Shown here: positions 1-8,255 of the stretch, piece by piece
How the letters are laid out: every line of letters begins with the position of its first letter
How positions within the stretch are numbered: position 1 is the stretch's first letter
Source: Stieleria maiorica
GTDB taxonomy: Bacteria; Planctomycetota; Planctomycetia; Pirellulales; Pirellulaceae
Assembly (NCBI RefSeq): GCF_008035925.1
Contig: NZ_CP036264.1
Coordinates: 3,842,402 to 3,906,401 of the forward strand
DNA: 64,000 nt
Direction of reading: 5' to 3'
Made by a program: the position numbers and the translations under genes
Notes under the pieces: model-generated
Databases searched by the model: none
Told to the model about the DNA's origin: nothing
Seen by the model: the letters and a program-made list of their open reading frames with translations, nothing else

Positions 1-488
1 TGCAAATCCGTAAGGACAATGCCGAAGCCATCTCGTTTTATGAAACAATCGGGTTTCGCGAAGATGATGTGGTCAGTTTTGGAAAACGGTTGATTGACGA
101 TCAAGGAAACAAGCCTTTGAACACTCAAGTCCTGTACAAGATTCTCACGAAAACCGAGTGGGACGACGCGCGGGCCGCCGGTGTCTTCTCCGGTTGCGGT
201 ATCGATTTGACTGACGGTTTTATCCACTTGTCCGGTCGCGATCAGGTCCAGACGACGGCAAAGCTGTACTTTGCCGGGCGAGGGGATTTACGATTGGTCG
301 CCGTCGATGCGGGCAAGCTGGGTGAAACACTACGCTGGGAGACGTCGCGTGACGGAGCCCTGTTTCCACATGTCTACGGAGACATCCCGCTGGAGGCGGT
401 GATTTCGGTTGATCCGCTGCCGCGAGAACACGACGGCAGTCATCGGTTTCCAGACTCGTTCGGACTGCCGGAGCAGGAGAGGGAGTGA
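1..488 (+). CDS. GNAT N-acetyltransferase C-terminus fused to a DUF952 domain (partial, 5' end outside window)
   Basis: The frame is open from the left edge (first full codon at base 3) to the TGA at 486-488, so the N-terminus is missing. The first visible residues (NAEAISFYETIGFRE) are the typical last helix and strand of a GNAT acetyltransferase, where N-x-x-A-x-x-FY-x-x-x-GF lies near the acetyl-CoA site. After a short linker the remaining roughly 110 residues, from LYKILTKTEWDDA through DGFIHLS to YGDIPLEAV, resemble DUF952, a small domain of unknown activity. The ATG at 69 lies inside the GNAT end and is not the real start. Acetyl transfer by the N-terminal part is inferred from the family; the substrate is unknown. 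Confidence 0.75.
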   Translation, partial: QIRKDNAEAISFYETIGFREDDVVSFGKRLIDDQGNKPLNTQVLYKILTKTEWDDARAAGVFSGCGIDLTDGFIHLSGRDQVQTTAKLYFAGRGDLRLVAVDAGKLGETLRWETSRDGALFPHVYGDIPLEAVISVDPLPREHDGSHRFPDSFGLPEQERE

Positions 489-627
489 GGGGAACATCCA
501 GGACGTCGGTTGTTTCCACTCCTGATCTTCCCTGTGTGTCGTTCCGACGGTTCCGCCTTGAAACGCATTGCAGGTGAGGCTTGCGGTACACACACCGCTT
601 GCAGCCCAGGCGGAGCCCGGGCTCTGC

Positions 628-864
628 AATATTTGGAGATTATGGTGGTTCAGAATCAAAGCGAGATCTTTCCGCAATGGATGGTCGACTCACAACCGCC
701 ATCGGGCGACGAAACACGGGTGACATCAGCCGATTCGCGCAAGCGTTCGGGCCCCAGCGTCGATGGAGGCCCAGCGTCGATGGAGGCCCAGCGTCGATGG
801 AGGCCCAGATTCGATGGAGGCCCAGATTCGATGGAGGCCCGTAGGCTGGCGCCAAACGGCTGAT
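628..864. repeat. Dispersed repeat, copy 1, containing a 5 x 17-bp tandem array
   Basis: The 521-bp gap between the GNAT-DUF952 gene and the next gene holds no convincing ORF. It carries a segment closely similar to 5094-5333 (shared words include GGTCGACTCACA and CGCGCAAGCGTTCGGGCCC). Within it, 751-836 is five head-to-tail copies of a 17-bp unit (GCCCAGCGTCGATGGAG and a variant with GATTCG). It ends with GCGCCAAACGGCTGAT, a word found again at several other intergenic sites. The 17-bp period rules out a coding repeat. Confidence 0.8.
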
Positions 865-1009
865 TCCCAAGCGGGTTTCGCGGAATCGAAAACGCCAAAA
901 TCCTACGAACGAAAACGCGAACGAATCGAACGATTTTGCACAGCCCAGGCGGAGCCTGGAGAAATGTCCGTTCCCAGGCGGAGCCCGAAAACGAGGTGCA
1001 TGAAATTTG

Positions 1010-2383
1010 TCACGCGAACGTGTAGTCGCCTTCGTAGGTTCCGGCGGGGACGGTGGCGGGAGAATCGCTACCGACCAGATTTGCGGTGCCTTGGATGGTG
1101 ATGCCCGAGGCGAGGTTCAGGTTGCCGGTAACTTTCAGCGTCTCGCAACTCTTCAGCGACGGCGTGTCGGCGAACCGCTGATCGAGGTCGCTGATTTTTT
1201 TGAAGTAACGATCGTCCAAAGCGACGTGTGGCGGGACGCCGTTTCGCTGGGCGATCAGTCCCACTGAAAAATCCTGGCGGACTTCATAGGCATCGGAGCG
1301 TACGGCGATCAGGTCCCCGGTCGTTTTGACCGGAGCGAATCGCGAGCGGGGAACGCGAATGGCGTCGGTGTTCGGCAGCACTTCGATCGCGGCGCCCATC
1401 GCGGTTTCCAATTGGAAGACCGGAGTGGATGAAGGGTCTTTCGGGTCGACCGATTTGCGGTTGGTGATCGTCGGCAGCGAGACCACACCGTCATTTGATT
1501 TCAGGAAATCCGACAGTGCGACCAAGTCGATCCACAGGTTGTTCGTGTTGAAGTAACGGTGCGTGGTGATGTCTTGAAACTGTTCCTCTTCGTCACTGTG
1601 ACACTGTGCCTTTTCACGCAGCAGCAATTGTCCGTCCGCGCGACGCGCCAGGTGGCCACCTTTACGGTCCGCGGCGGTGCGATCGGCGACTTCCATCAAG
1701 AACGATTTGCCGCTTTCGATGAAGTGTCCCAAAATGCTGAGGTCCAAGGTTGCCCCAAGGTTGTCCGCGTTGGAAACGAACAGGTAACGCCGTCCCTTTT
1801 GGAGCAATCGCCCGAGCGTCCCGCTGGTCACAAGAGCCGCGTAAATATCCCCGTGACCGGGAGGGCACCATTGCATCGACGGGTCGGCCGGCCAGACGGC
1901 GGGCTGGAGCGTCTTGGCGTCGATCTTGGGAACCTGGTGTTGCAGGAACGAGATGACTTCCACATCCAGATCGCCGAGTGCGCCGATCGCCGTGTCTGTT
2001 TGATCGGACGTCGAGAAACTATTCATCAGCACCAGTGGAACCGACAAAAGCTCGGCTTGGCGGAGGATAAAACTGAGGAAGGAATCTTCGCCACGCACGG
2101 GCAGCAACGACTTGGGGCCTTCCAATCCCATCGACGTGCCCAGCCCTCCGTTGAGTTTCAACACCGCGACCGAATCGAGTTTCGCCCGTCCGGCGTCTCG
2201 CAGCGTCGTCGGCAGCGTTTCTGCATCGACGACGTCGGAAACCGGAGAGATCTCTGCCTCACGGATGTAGCTTTCCGCGCCCGAGCCTAGTTTTTCGTAA
2301 TGTTGTCTGAACAATCCCTTCACAATGTCGGGAACGTCGGCGTTGTCGAGAACGGCTTGAACGGCGGGCCAGTTGGAAGACAT
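1010..2383 (-). CDS. UTP-glucose-1-phosphate uridylyltransferase, eukaryotic-type (UDPGP family)
   Basis: This 457-residue protein should make UDP-glucose from UTP and glucose 1-phosphate in the cytoplasm. The nucleotide-binding signature LNGGLGTSMGLEGPKS at residues 77-92 is that of the UDPGP family found in eukaryotes and some bacteria, not of the shorter GalU type. Other family blocks are visible: LLMNSFST-like VLMNSFSTSDQT near 120, PPGHGDIYAAL near 174, FVSNADNLGA near 203 and YFNTNNLWIDL near 277. The C-terminus has the left-handed beta-helix-like run NLNLASGITIQGTANLVG expected for the family. It is the last gene of a ruvB-nth-ugp series with gaps of about 100 bp. UDP-glucose would feed the Ugd encoded near the other end of the window. 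Confidence 0.9.
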   Translation of the reverse strand: MSSNWPAVQAVLDNADVPDIVKGLFRQHYEKLGSGAESYIREAEISPVSDVVDAETLPTTLRDAGRAKLDSVAVLKLNGGLGTSMGLEGPKSLLPVRGEDSFLSFILRQAELLSVPLVLMNSFSTSDQTDTAIGALGDLDVEVISFLQHQVPKIDAKTLQPAVWPADPSMQWCPPGHGDIYAALVTSGTLGRLLQKGRRYLFVSNADNLGATLDLSILGHFIESGKSFLMEVADRTAADRKGGHLARRADGQLLLREKAQCHSDEEEQFQDITTHRYFNTNNLWIDLVALSDFLKSNDGVVSLPTITNRKSVDPKDPSSTPVFQLETAMGAAIEVLPNTDAIRVPRSRFAPVKTTGDLIAVRSDAYEVRQDFSVGLIAQRNGVPPHVALDDRYFKKISDLDQRFADTPSLKSCETLKVTGNLNLASGITIQGTANLVGSDSPATVPAGTYEGDYTFA

Positions 2384-2483
2384 TTTGAACTGCGTCGACG
2401 GAGGAAAGAGCTGAACCGATAGGTTTATAGGTGTAAGGCGAGTGGCGGATCAGATCAAGTACGTTTGGGGGAGGAGTTCGCCA

Positions 2484-3137
2484 TCACGCCTTTTTCGCCG
2501 CGACCGGCTTTTTTCGATTCGGGTACAGCTCGCGGCAAAGGTCGCATCTGGTTCCGTCACAGCCGCGCGCGGTACAGAATTCTCGCCCGTAGAAGATGAT
2601 TTGCAGATGCAGCTTGTTCCAAGATTCGCGCGGAAACAATTTCTTTAAATCTTGTTCGGTCTGGACCACACTCTTGCCGCTGGAGAGTCCCCAGCGTTGT
2701 GCGAGTCGGTGAATGTGGGTGTCGACGGGGAACGCAGGAATCCCGAACGCTTGGGACATAACCACGCTGGCGGTCTTGTGGCCGACGCCCGGCAAGGCCT
2801 CCAGCTCCTCAAACGTTTGCGGAACTTGCCCCTCGTGTTTCTCGATCAGGATCTTTGAGAGTCCATCCAGGCTTTTCGCCTTTTGCTTGGACAGTCCTAA
2901 AGGACGAATGATCTCCAAGATCTTTTCTTGCCCGAGCGCGGCCATCTTTCCAGGCGTTCCGGCCGCGCGAAACAGCTCGGGCGTGACCTCGTTGACTTTT
3001 TTGTCCGTGCATTGGGCACTCAACAAGACGGCAACGAGCAGGGTAAACGCATCGGTGTGATCCAGCGGAATCGGCGTTTCGGGGTAGTGTTCTTCCAGGC
3101 GCTGCTGGACGAGCGCGGCGCGTTCTTTTTTCAACAT
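2484..3137 (-). CDS. nth: Endonuclease III (HhH-GPD DNA glycosylase/AP lyase)
   Basis: A 217-residue base-excision repair glycosylase that should remove oxidised pyrimidines and cleave at abasic sites. The helix-hairpin-helix LPGVGHKTA carries the catalytic lysine (Lys121) and VDTHIHR the catalytic aspartate (Asp139), one position away from Lys120/Asp138 of E. coli Nth. The C-terminal cysteines lie in CTARGCDGTRCDLC, with spacing C-x4-C-x4-C-x2-C instead of the usual C-x6-C-x2-C-x5-C of the [4Fe-4S] cluster, so cluster ligation may differ. It sits between ruvB and the UDP-glucose pyrophosphorylase gene on the same strand. The short lysine-rich tail (KKPVAAKKA) is unremarkable. Confidence 0.93.
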   Translation of the reverse strand: MLKKERAALVQQRLEEHYPETPIPLDHTDAFTLLVAVLLSAQCTDKKVNEVTPELFRAAGTPGKMAALGQEKILEIIRPLGLSKQKAKSLDGLSKILIEKHEGQVPQTFEELEALPGVGHKTASVVMSQAFGIPAFPVDTHIHRLAQRWGLSSGKSVVQTEQDLKKLFPRESWNKLHLQIIFYGREFCTARGCDGTRCDLCRELYPNRKKPVAAKKA

Positions 3138-3234
3138 GTCAGCGAATCGAGGAGGTCAAGAAAAAAGAGCCGAATGGACTTGGCGATTCGCCATCCAGGG
3201 TATGACGAACCTGGAAGCGTCTCTCACCGGATGC

Positions 3235-4293
3235 TTAGACGGTCGGTGGCGGCATCTTCATGTGTTCGAACGCCTTGCTGGTCGCCATGCGTCCGCGACG
3301 CGTTCGGACGATCAATTCGCTGCGCAACAAGAACGGTTCGACTTCGTCCTCCAACGTATCGCTGCTGACATTCATCGTGTGGGCGATCGCTTCGAGCCCG
3401 CTGGGGCCGCCGCCGAACACGCGGATCAGGGTTTCCAGATAGTTGCGATCCTGTTTATCCAGTCCCAGTTTGTCGATTCCGATCATGTCCAGCGAATCTC
3501 GGGCGACACCGATCGTGACGGTGCCTTTGGCTTTGATCTGGGCATAGTCGCGAACCCAATGCAATCGATTGTTGGCCAGCCGCGGCGTGCGGCGGCTGCG
3601 TCGTGCGATCTCACCGGCGGCCGGTTGGTCGATTTCGATGGCGAGTTTTCTGGCGTTTCGAATCACGAGTTCGCAAAGCTGGTCGTCGCTGTACCATCCG
3701 AGGTGTTCGCGGATTTGGAATCGGTCGCGGAGCGGCGCGCTGAGCATGCCGGCTCGCGTGGTGGCGCCGATCAAGGTGAAGGGTTGCAGTTCGAAATTCA
3801 ACGTGCGGGCGTTGACGCCTTCGCCGAGTACGATGTCGATCCGAAAGTCCTCCATCGCCGTGTACAGGTACTCCTCGACGGCCTTGGGGACGCGGTGGAT
3901 TTCATCGATAAACAGCACCGACCGTTCGGAGACGTTGGTCAGGTAGGGCAGCAGGTCTTTCGGGGCGCTCAGCCCGGCGCCGTTGGCCATTTGGACGGTC
4001 GTGCCCATTTCGGCCGGGATGACGGTGGCGAAGGTCGTTTTTCCCAGCCCGGGGGGGCCGTCAAACAGGATGTGTCCGAGCGGTTCGCCGCGTCCCGAGG
4101 CGGCGTCGATGGCGATCTTCAGCCGTTCGATCACGTCGCGCTGGCCGACCATTTCGTCTAGCCGACGGGGCCGCAGCTTACGCTCCCGGTCGTCCGGGTT
4201 GCTGTCGCCCGCCGACGCGACGATCGGTTCGCCCGGGGGCAAATCACCGGGGACGTCGGGATCGGATTGTTGGTAGACTGCTTCTCGCGCCAT
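3235..4293 (-). CDS. ruvB: Holliday junction branch migration helicase RuvB
   Basis: A AAA+ ring motor that works with RuvA to drive branch migration of Holliday junctions. Walker A is DGPPGLGKTT (about residues 78-87), Walker B is FIDEIHR, sensor 1 is LIGATTRAGMLSAPLRDRF, and the C-terminal winged helix contains VFGGGPSGLEAIA followed by LLRSELIVRTRRGR. The ATG at 4293 was chosen because GGATGAG lies 6 bases upstream; a GTG at 4320 would add nine residues. About 352 residues is normal for RuvB. ruvA and ruvC are not adjacent. The gene diverges from the sigma factor gene and leads a series followed by nth and the UDP-glucose pyrophosphorylase gene. Confidence 0.95.
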   Translation of the reverse strand: MAREAVYQQSDPDVPGDLPPGEPIVASAGDSNPDDRERKLRPRRLDEMVGQRDVIERLKIAIDAASGRGEPLGHILFDGPPGLGKTTFATVIPAEMGTTVQMANGAGLSAPKDLLPYLTNVSERSVLFIDEIHRVPKAVEEYLYTAMEDFRIDIVLGEGVNARTLNFELQPFTLIGATTRAGMLSAPLRDRFQIREHLGWYSDDQLCELVIRNARKLAIEIDQPAAGEIARRSRRTPRLANNRLHWVRDYAQIKAKGTVTIGVARDSLDMIGIDKLGLDKQDRNYLETLIRVFGGGPSGLEAIAHTMNVSSDTLEDEVEPFLLRSELIVRTRRGRMATSKAFEHMKMPPPTV

Positions 4294-4459
4294 GGGGTAC
4301 TCATCCGTGTGGAAACGCACTTGCGAAGGATTCTTTGCAGGGGTTGTTTTAACCGAAATTGCCTTTCAAGTCGGCGCGAGATTACATCGGTGCCCGGCGA
4401 ATCTGCAGGGGGGATGGTCAGGAGTCCCCATCGGTGCCCGCCTACGCAAGGAATTCATC

Positions 4460-5041
4460 ATGTCTGATCCCGTCACTTCGTCGCGTCCGATCGACGTTTC
4501 CGACCCGGCCATCGTCGCCCAATACGAACCGTACCTGCGGATGCTGGCCCGGACGAGAATGCGTCGTGCCTATCAGGCCAAACTCGGTGCCTCGGACATG
4601 GTGCAGCAGGCGATGATGCAGGCGGTCCAGGGGTTTGACGGTTTTCGCGGCTCCACCGAAGGCGAATTGCTGGCGTGGCTGAGGAAGATTTTGGCCCACC
4701 ACCTGTGCCACTTGGACCGCGATCTGCACCGGGACAAACGCGATATCCGCCGCGAGCAGTCGATGGAACAAAAGCTCGCCGCGTCGTCCATGCGGCTGGA
4801 GGGTCTGTTGGCCGGAGACGGACCGACGCCCAGCCAAAATGTTGCGTTCGGCGAAAGTGTGATTCAGATCAGCCAGGCGATCGCCCGGCTTCCCGACGCT
4901 CAAGCCGATGCCGTTCGCCTGCACTATTTGGAAGGCATGAAATTGAGTGAGGTCGCTGAGGAACTGGGCAAGTCAACCGGCGCCGTCGCGGGGCTCTTGC
5001 ATCGCGGCATGAAGGCCCTGCGAAAAGAGTTGGGCGAGTGA
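4460..5041 (+). CDS. ECF-like RNA polymerase sigma factor (planctomycete type)
   Basis: A 193-residue sigma-70 family protein. Region 2 spans about residues 20-90 (YLRMLARTRMRRAYQAKLGASDMVQQA, then FRGSTEGELLAWLRKIL, the 2.3/2.4 region). Region 4 spans about 130-190 with helix-turn-helix MKLSEVAEELGKSTGAVAGLLHRGMKALR. The long arginine-rich linker RDLHRDKRDIRREQSMEQ is typical of ECF-like sigmas that are numerous in planctomycetes. The ATG at 4460 follows AAGGA at a good distance; an in-frame start at 4292 would overlap the ruvB start and has no family support. No anti-sigma gene is adjacent, so the stimulus it answers to cannot be deduced here. Confidence 0.88.
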   Translation: MSDPVTSSRPIDVSDPAIVAQYEPYLRMLARTRMRRAYQAKLGASDMVQQAMMQAVQGFDGFRGSTEGELLAWLRKILAHHLCHLDRDLHRDKRDIRREQSMEQKLAASSMRLEGLLAGDGPTPSQNVAFGESVIQISQAIARLPDAQADAVRLHYLEGMKLSEVAEELGKSTGAVAGLLHRGMKALRKELGE

Positions 5042-5093
5042 AAGGTTTCACGCACGTTGGTGATTCATTTAAAGGGTCCGCGTGGACTGCGCA

Positions 5094-5406
5094 GAATCTG
5101 GATTTTGCGGTGGTTCGGAATTCCAGCGAAATCACTCCGCGATGGACGGTCGACTCACAGCAGCCATCGGGCGACGAAATACGAGTGCGATCAGCCGATT
5201 CGCGCAAGCGTTCGGGCCCAGCGTCGATGAGGGGCCCAGCGTCGATGAGGGGCCCAGCGTCGATGAGGGGCCCAGCGTCGATGAGGGGCCCAGTGTCGAT
5301 GAGGGGCCCGTAGGCTGGCGCCAAACGGCTGATAATCGTTTGATATCAGCCGGTTCGCGCCAGCGCGAGCGGCCTTAGCTTTGCGGTATTGGGACAACGC
5401 GTGCAC
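5094..5406. repeat. Dispersed repeat, copy 2, with a 5 x 18-bp tandem array
   Basis: This fills most of the 376-bp gap after the sigma factor gene. The first 120 bp match copy 1 (628-750). Positions 5215-5304 are five copies of an 18-bp unit, GGCCCAGCGTCGATGAGG, related to the 17-bp unit of copy 1. The part after the array (GCGCCAAACGGCTGAT, then ATCAGCCGGTTCGCGCC) matches the element at about 20291-20416 through to GTGCACAC. The two halves GGCTGAT and ATCAGCC can base-pair. No gene is visible. Confidence 0.8.
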
Positions 5407-5417
5407 ACCGGCGCGGG

Positions 5418-7847
5418 TCAGTCTCCCGCGAACGCTTCGAAACGCCGGCGAAGTTCCCCGTCGTCGGGGCCGTGCAACAGCAACACGTACCGAGCTCGCT
5501 TGGTCGCTTGCTCTTGTTCACCGATTTCGACCAGCCACTGGATCGCTTGAAGTTTTGCACCGTACCAGTCTTCGCTTCCGAGTTTCATCGTCGCGGCCAA
5601 TCGATCAGCAAGCTCAATCGCGGACCACCTGGCCGCCTCGGAATCGCTACCGGCCAGCAACTGCATTCCGCGACGCAGTGACGGAGGCTTGGGATTCCCG
5701 GAAAGCGCCAGTCGTTTGATCGCTTCGACGGATGCTTCATCTTGAACGCTCCAAAGCTGTGCGGCAGCCGATTGCCACTCGTTCGCATTTGGCCAGGTCA
5801 ACAGCTCGGCTCCGATCGCTCGTTGGGCCGTCGTATCGAGCATGGCGTCACGTTCCAGTCGCCACCGCGCCCGCGACAAGAGTGTGTCGTCGACGCCGTC
5901 GGTCGGGATCGCTCCTCCGCCGGCCCCGCCGCTTCCGCGGAACCGCTGAAGGTGCGTCAAAAACTCGGTCGAGCGATCTGATCCGGCGAGCGCTGAAGAA
6001 TCAAACGCCATCTGCGGTCGATCAAAAAGCAAAATGGCAACTCGATGGATCGGCTCGGCGAGCGCATCGTCTTCGTCAGCCAATTCACCGAGCGTGGCTG
6101 CGAGCGAACGGATTTCGTCGGTGGCTTGATCAAGTTCAAGATCCGACAAGTAGTCAAACCACAACGCCATGGTAGGGCCGACTTGATCGACACGCTTGCC
6201 AAGCGTCAGCAACTCCAACGCATCACGCGCCGCCTGTTCCAGACGTCCCGATTGCACCAGGATTCGGCACAACCAGGCGTTCGCTTTGACCGCCGCATCT
6301 CGGGTCGGCCAGGTTTGCGAGACTTCTTTAAGAACATCTTCGAGCAGTGCGAGCCGAACCTTGGGCTGATCGACGCCGGCGAACGGTTTCGACGCCAGCA
6401 ATGCGGCTTGCATCGTCAGGGTGTGTGCGATTTCGTGTGCGGCATGTTTTTGAGCGACACGCCGGAGCACCTCGATCGCCTCGCGGGAGTCCTTTGCCGC
6501 GATCGATGCTGCGGCGCTCTTGGCCGCGTACTGCAGCGCCGCTTCGGGACGCGGTTCGGCCAACGCGGCTTCTCGCAACAGCACCGTCGCTTGTCGAGCG
6601 TCACCACGTCGCAGCCAGTCCTCACCTTGTGCGGCAATCAACGAGGGGCTCATCCGGCGTGGGGCTGCCGTATCGGAGGGTGACTTGTCGCTCCGCAACA
6701 GCGCGATCGCGATTGATTCAGCACGCCGGCGGGCAAAGGCGCCGCCACTCTGCTCGATCCAGTCGATCCAGTTGGCGACGGTCCCATCGTCCTTCGCATC
6801 CGCCAGCAACACATCCAGTTTGGCAAAGTCCATCTCCAACCGTTCCGCCGCGGGGAGCTCTGAATCGGTCGACCGATAGAACGCATCGCAGGTTGCGCGT
6901 GCGGACGCCATGTCACCCTGGGCAAGTTGTAACCGAACCCTTAACGCGGTCCATCGAGGTGAGGTTTGATAGCCGGGTCGGTCTTGAACATCGTCAATAA
7001 TGTCTCTGGCGGTCGCGATCTCTCCGCTTCGAAGCAATGCTTCGGCGCGGAGCCCCCTGGCGACACGTTTGGCATCGGAGCCGTCGGCCAACGCCAAAAT
7101 CGCTTCCTCCGCAACCAGAGCGGCATCCGCGCCGGCGGCTCGGTAGTCTGTGGAATCCTTGGGGAACAATTCGCACTGCATCAAGGCGACCGAAACACGC
7201 TGAAGCAACAATTCCTGCATCAGTCGAAGGTATTGATCGGCAGCAAGTCCATCGGACTTCGTTCCCCCTCTGTTGAATTCACTGGAGCTCGAACTCCAAT
7301 GGCGACTTGCCGCTTCATGCAACTCACTCGCCTCGAATTGCAACCGCGAGAGTTTGGAAAGCAGGGCGGTGGTCGTGTCTGGATTGGGGGGCGAGACCGA
7401 AGCGACAATGATGGCCGCCCGCAAAACCCGTTGCTGAACCGCCAGTTGGGTGGCCTCCAGGAATACATCCCAAGGGGAATCGGGGTAGCTGGGCCTGAGC
7501 CGCTCGATGGGCTGGCAGGCCGAGGCGATCAAGGGCTCAAGTCGCGCGATTAGGTCCGATGGTTTCCCGTTAAAGATCGCCGTCGCGTTGTTCTCGGCCA
7601 GAACCATCGCAAGCCGCGCCGTCCACTTTGCGTGCTTCAGCTGCCCTTCGGGATGGTGGCGCAGCTCGTTTCGGCAATACCACTCGGCCTCCTCCAGCCG
7701 GCCGGCGGCCAGCAACGATTCCACGACATCGCTCTCGGCGTCATCCGTCATCCGTCCAGCAATCACCGTATCAGCCAACGCAATACTGATCAGAAAGAGG
7801 ATGGCCCCCCGAATGAGATTGCGGTGGAAACACCGAGACGCATTCAT
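5418..7847 (-). CDS. Large exported protein of unknown function, probably helical-repeat (TPR-like)
   Basis: The best start is the ATG at 7847, because residues 1-31 then form a signal peptide (positively charged start, hydrophobic GAILFLISIALADTVIAG). The longer frame from 7988 puts this segment internally. The mature 780-residue protein is rich in alanine and leucine with recurring helix pairs such as LLAAGRLEEAEWYCRNEL and LLRRGDARQATVLLREAALAEP, the look of tetratricopeptide or similar repeats, but no enzyme motif is recognisable. A glycine-rich stretch (RGSGGAGGGAIP) lies near residue 640. It is transcribed toward the sigma factor gene, so the two are convergent. A scaffold role in the periplasm is only a guess from the repeats. 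Confidence 0.7.
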   Translation of the reverse strand: MNASRCFHRNLIRGAILFLISIALADTVIAGRMTDDAESDVVESLLAAGRLEEAEWYCRNELRHHPEGQLKHAKWTARLAMVLAENNATAIFNGKPSDLIARLEPLIASACQPIERLRPSYPDSPWDVFLEATQLAVQQRVLRAAIIVASVSPPNPDTTTALLSKLSRLQFEASELHEAASRHWSSSSSEFNRGGTKSDGLAADQYLRLMQELLLQRVSVALMQCELFPKDSTDYRAAGADAALVAEEAILALADGSDAKRVARGLRAEALLRSGEIATARDIIDDVQDRPGYQTSPRWTALRVRLQLAQGDMASARATCDAFYRSTDSELPAAERLEMDFAKLDVLLADAKDDGTVANWIDWIEQSGGAFARRRAESIAIALLRSDKSPSDTAAPRRMSPSLIAAQGEDWLRRGDARQATVLLREAALAEPRPEAALQYAAKSAAASIAAKDSREAIEVLRRVAQKHAAHEIAHTLTMQAALLASKPFAGVDQPKVRLALLEDVLKEVSQTWPTRDAAVKANAWLCRILVQSGRLEQAARDALELLTLGKRVDQVGPTMALWFDYLSDLELDQATDEIRSLAATLGELADEDDALAEPIHRVAILLFDRPQMAFDSSALAGSDRSTEFLTHLQRFRGSGGAGGGAIPTDGVDDTLLSRARWRLERDAMLDTTAQRAIGAELLTWPNANEWQSAAAQLWSVQDEASVEAIKRLALSGNPKPPSLRRGMQLLAGSDSEAARWSAIELADRLAATMKLGSEDWYGAKLQAIQWLVEIGEQEQATKRARYVLLLHGPDDGELRRRFEAFAGD

Positions 7848-8255
7848 CGAGCATGTGGCATTACCACCAGTGACTTGACACCGCTCGTGACCACCTCTGA
7901 TTTGCGGCGAGGTGGTCGTCAAGTTAATGCGCTGCAGAGCGGCATTGCCAGAGAGACGCTTCGTGGGTCGTCGCCGGAAAGCGATCATATTTGCGGGGCA
8001 GGTCGGGGGAGCCGAAATATTTTTTTAATTTTTTGTTGCCGTGCGGGTTCCATCGTGGACCTTTTGCGACGCCAGGCACCGACCTAGCGTAGCGAGTAGG
8101 TGGCAGATTTTCACCTCACCAGCGAATGTGATGATTCGGCCTTGATTTGGGCTCTCGAGCCGTGTTGAAACCTTTCTTGACCGCGTTGCGATGCACACTA
8201 GGATTCGCGGTTGTTTCTTTTTTTGATCGCTCTATCTCTGCCCTAGATTGCTTGA
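7848..8255. other. Intergenic region between divergent genes
   Basis: This 408-bp gap separates the divergent exported-protein and SulP genes. It holds the promoter-like pair at 8177-8204 and T-rich runs near 8030 and 8215-8225. No ORF, RNA gene or repeat family is recognisable in it. Confidence 0.6.
8177..8204 (+). promoter_or_regulatory. Candidate sigma-70-type promoter for the SulP gene
   Basis: TTGACC (8177-8182) and TAGGAT (8199-8204) are separated by 16 bases and lie about 50 bp before the SulP start codon. This resembles a housekeeping promoter, but only by sequence, and planctomycete promoters are poorly defined. Confidence 0.4.

Noticed and set aside
751-836. Possible repetitive protein or CRISPR-like array
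   Set aside because: Unit length is 17 bp, so no frame keeps a peptide repeat, and there are no distinct spacers between units.
1559-2290. Long plus-strand reading frame of 243 codons
   Set aside because: It lies antisense within the UDP-glucose pyrophosphorylase gene, lacks family features and has a skewed, arginine-rich composition typical of shadow frames.
3136-4161. Long plus-strand reading frame of 341 codons
   Set aside because: Antisense to ruvB, whose motifs are complete; the translation shows no known fold.
7848-7988. Longer start of the exported 809-residue protein
   Set aside because: It would place the signal peptide internally; no ribosome binding site is seen there.
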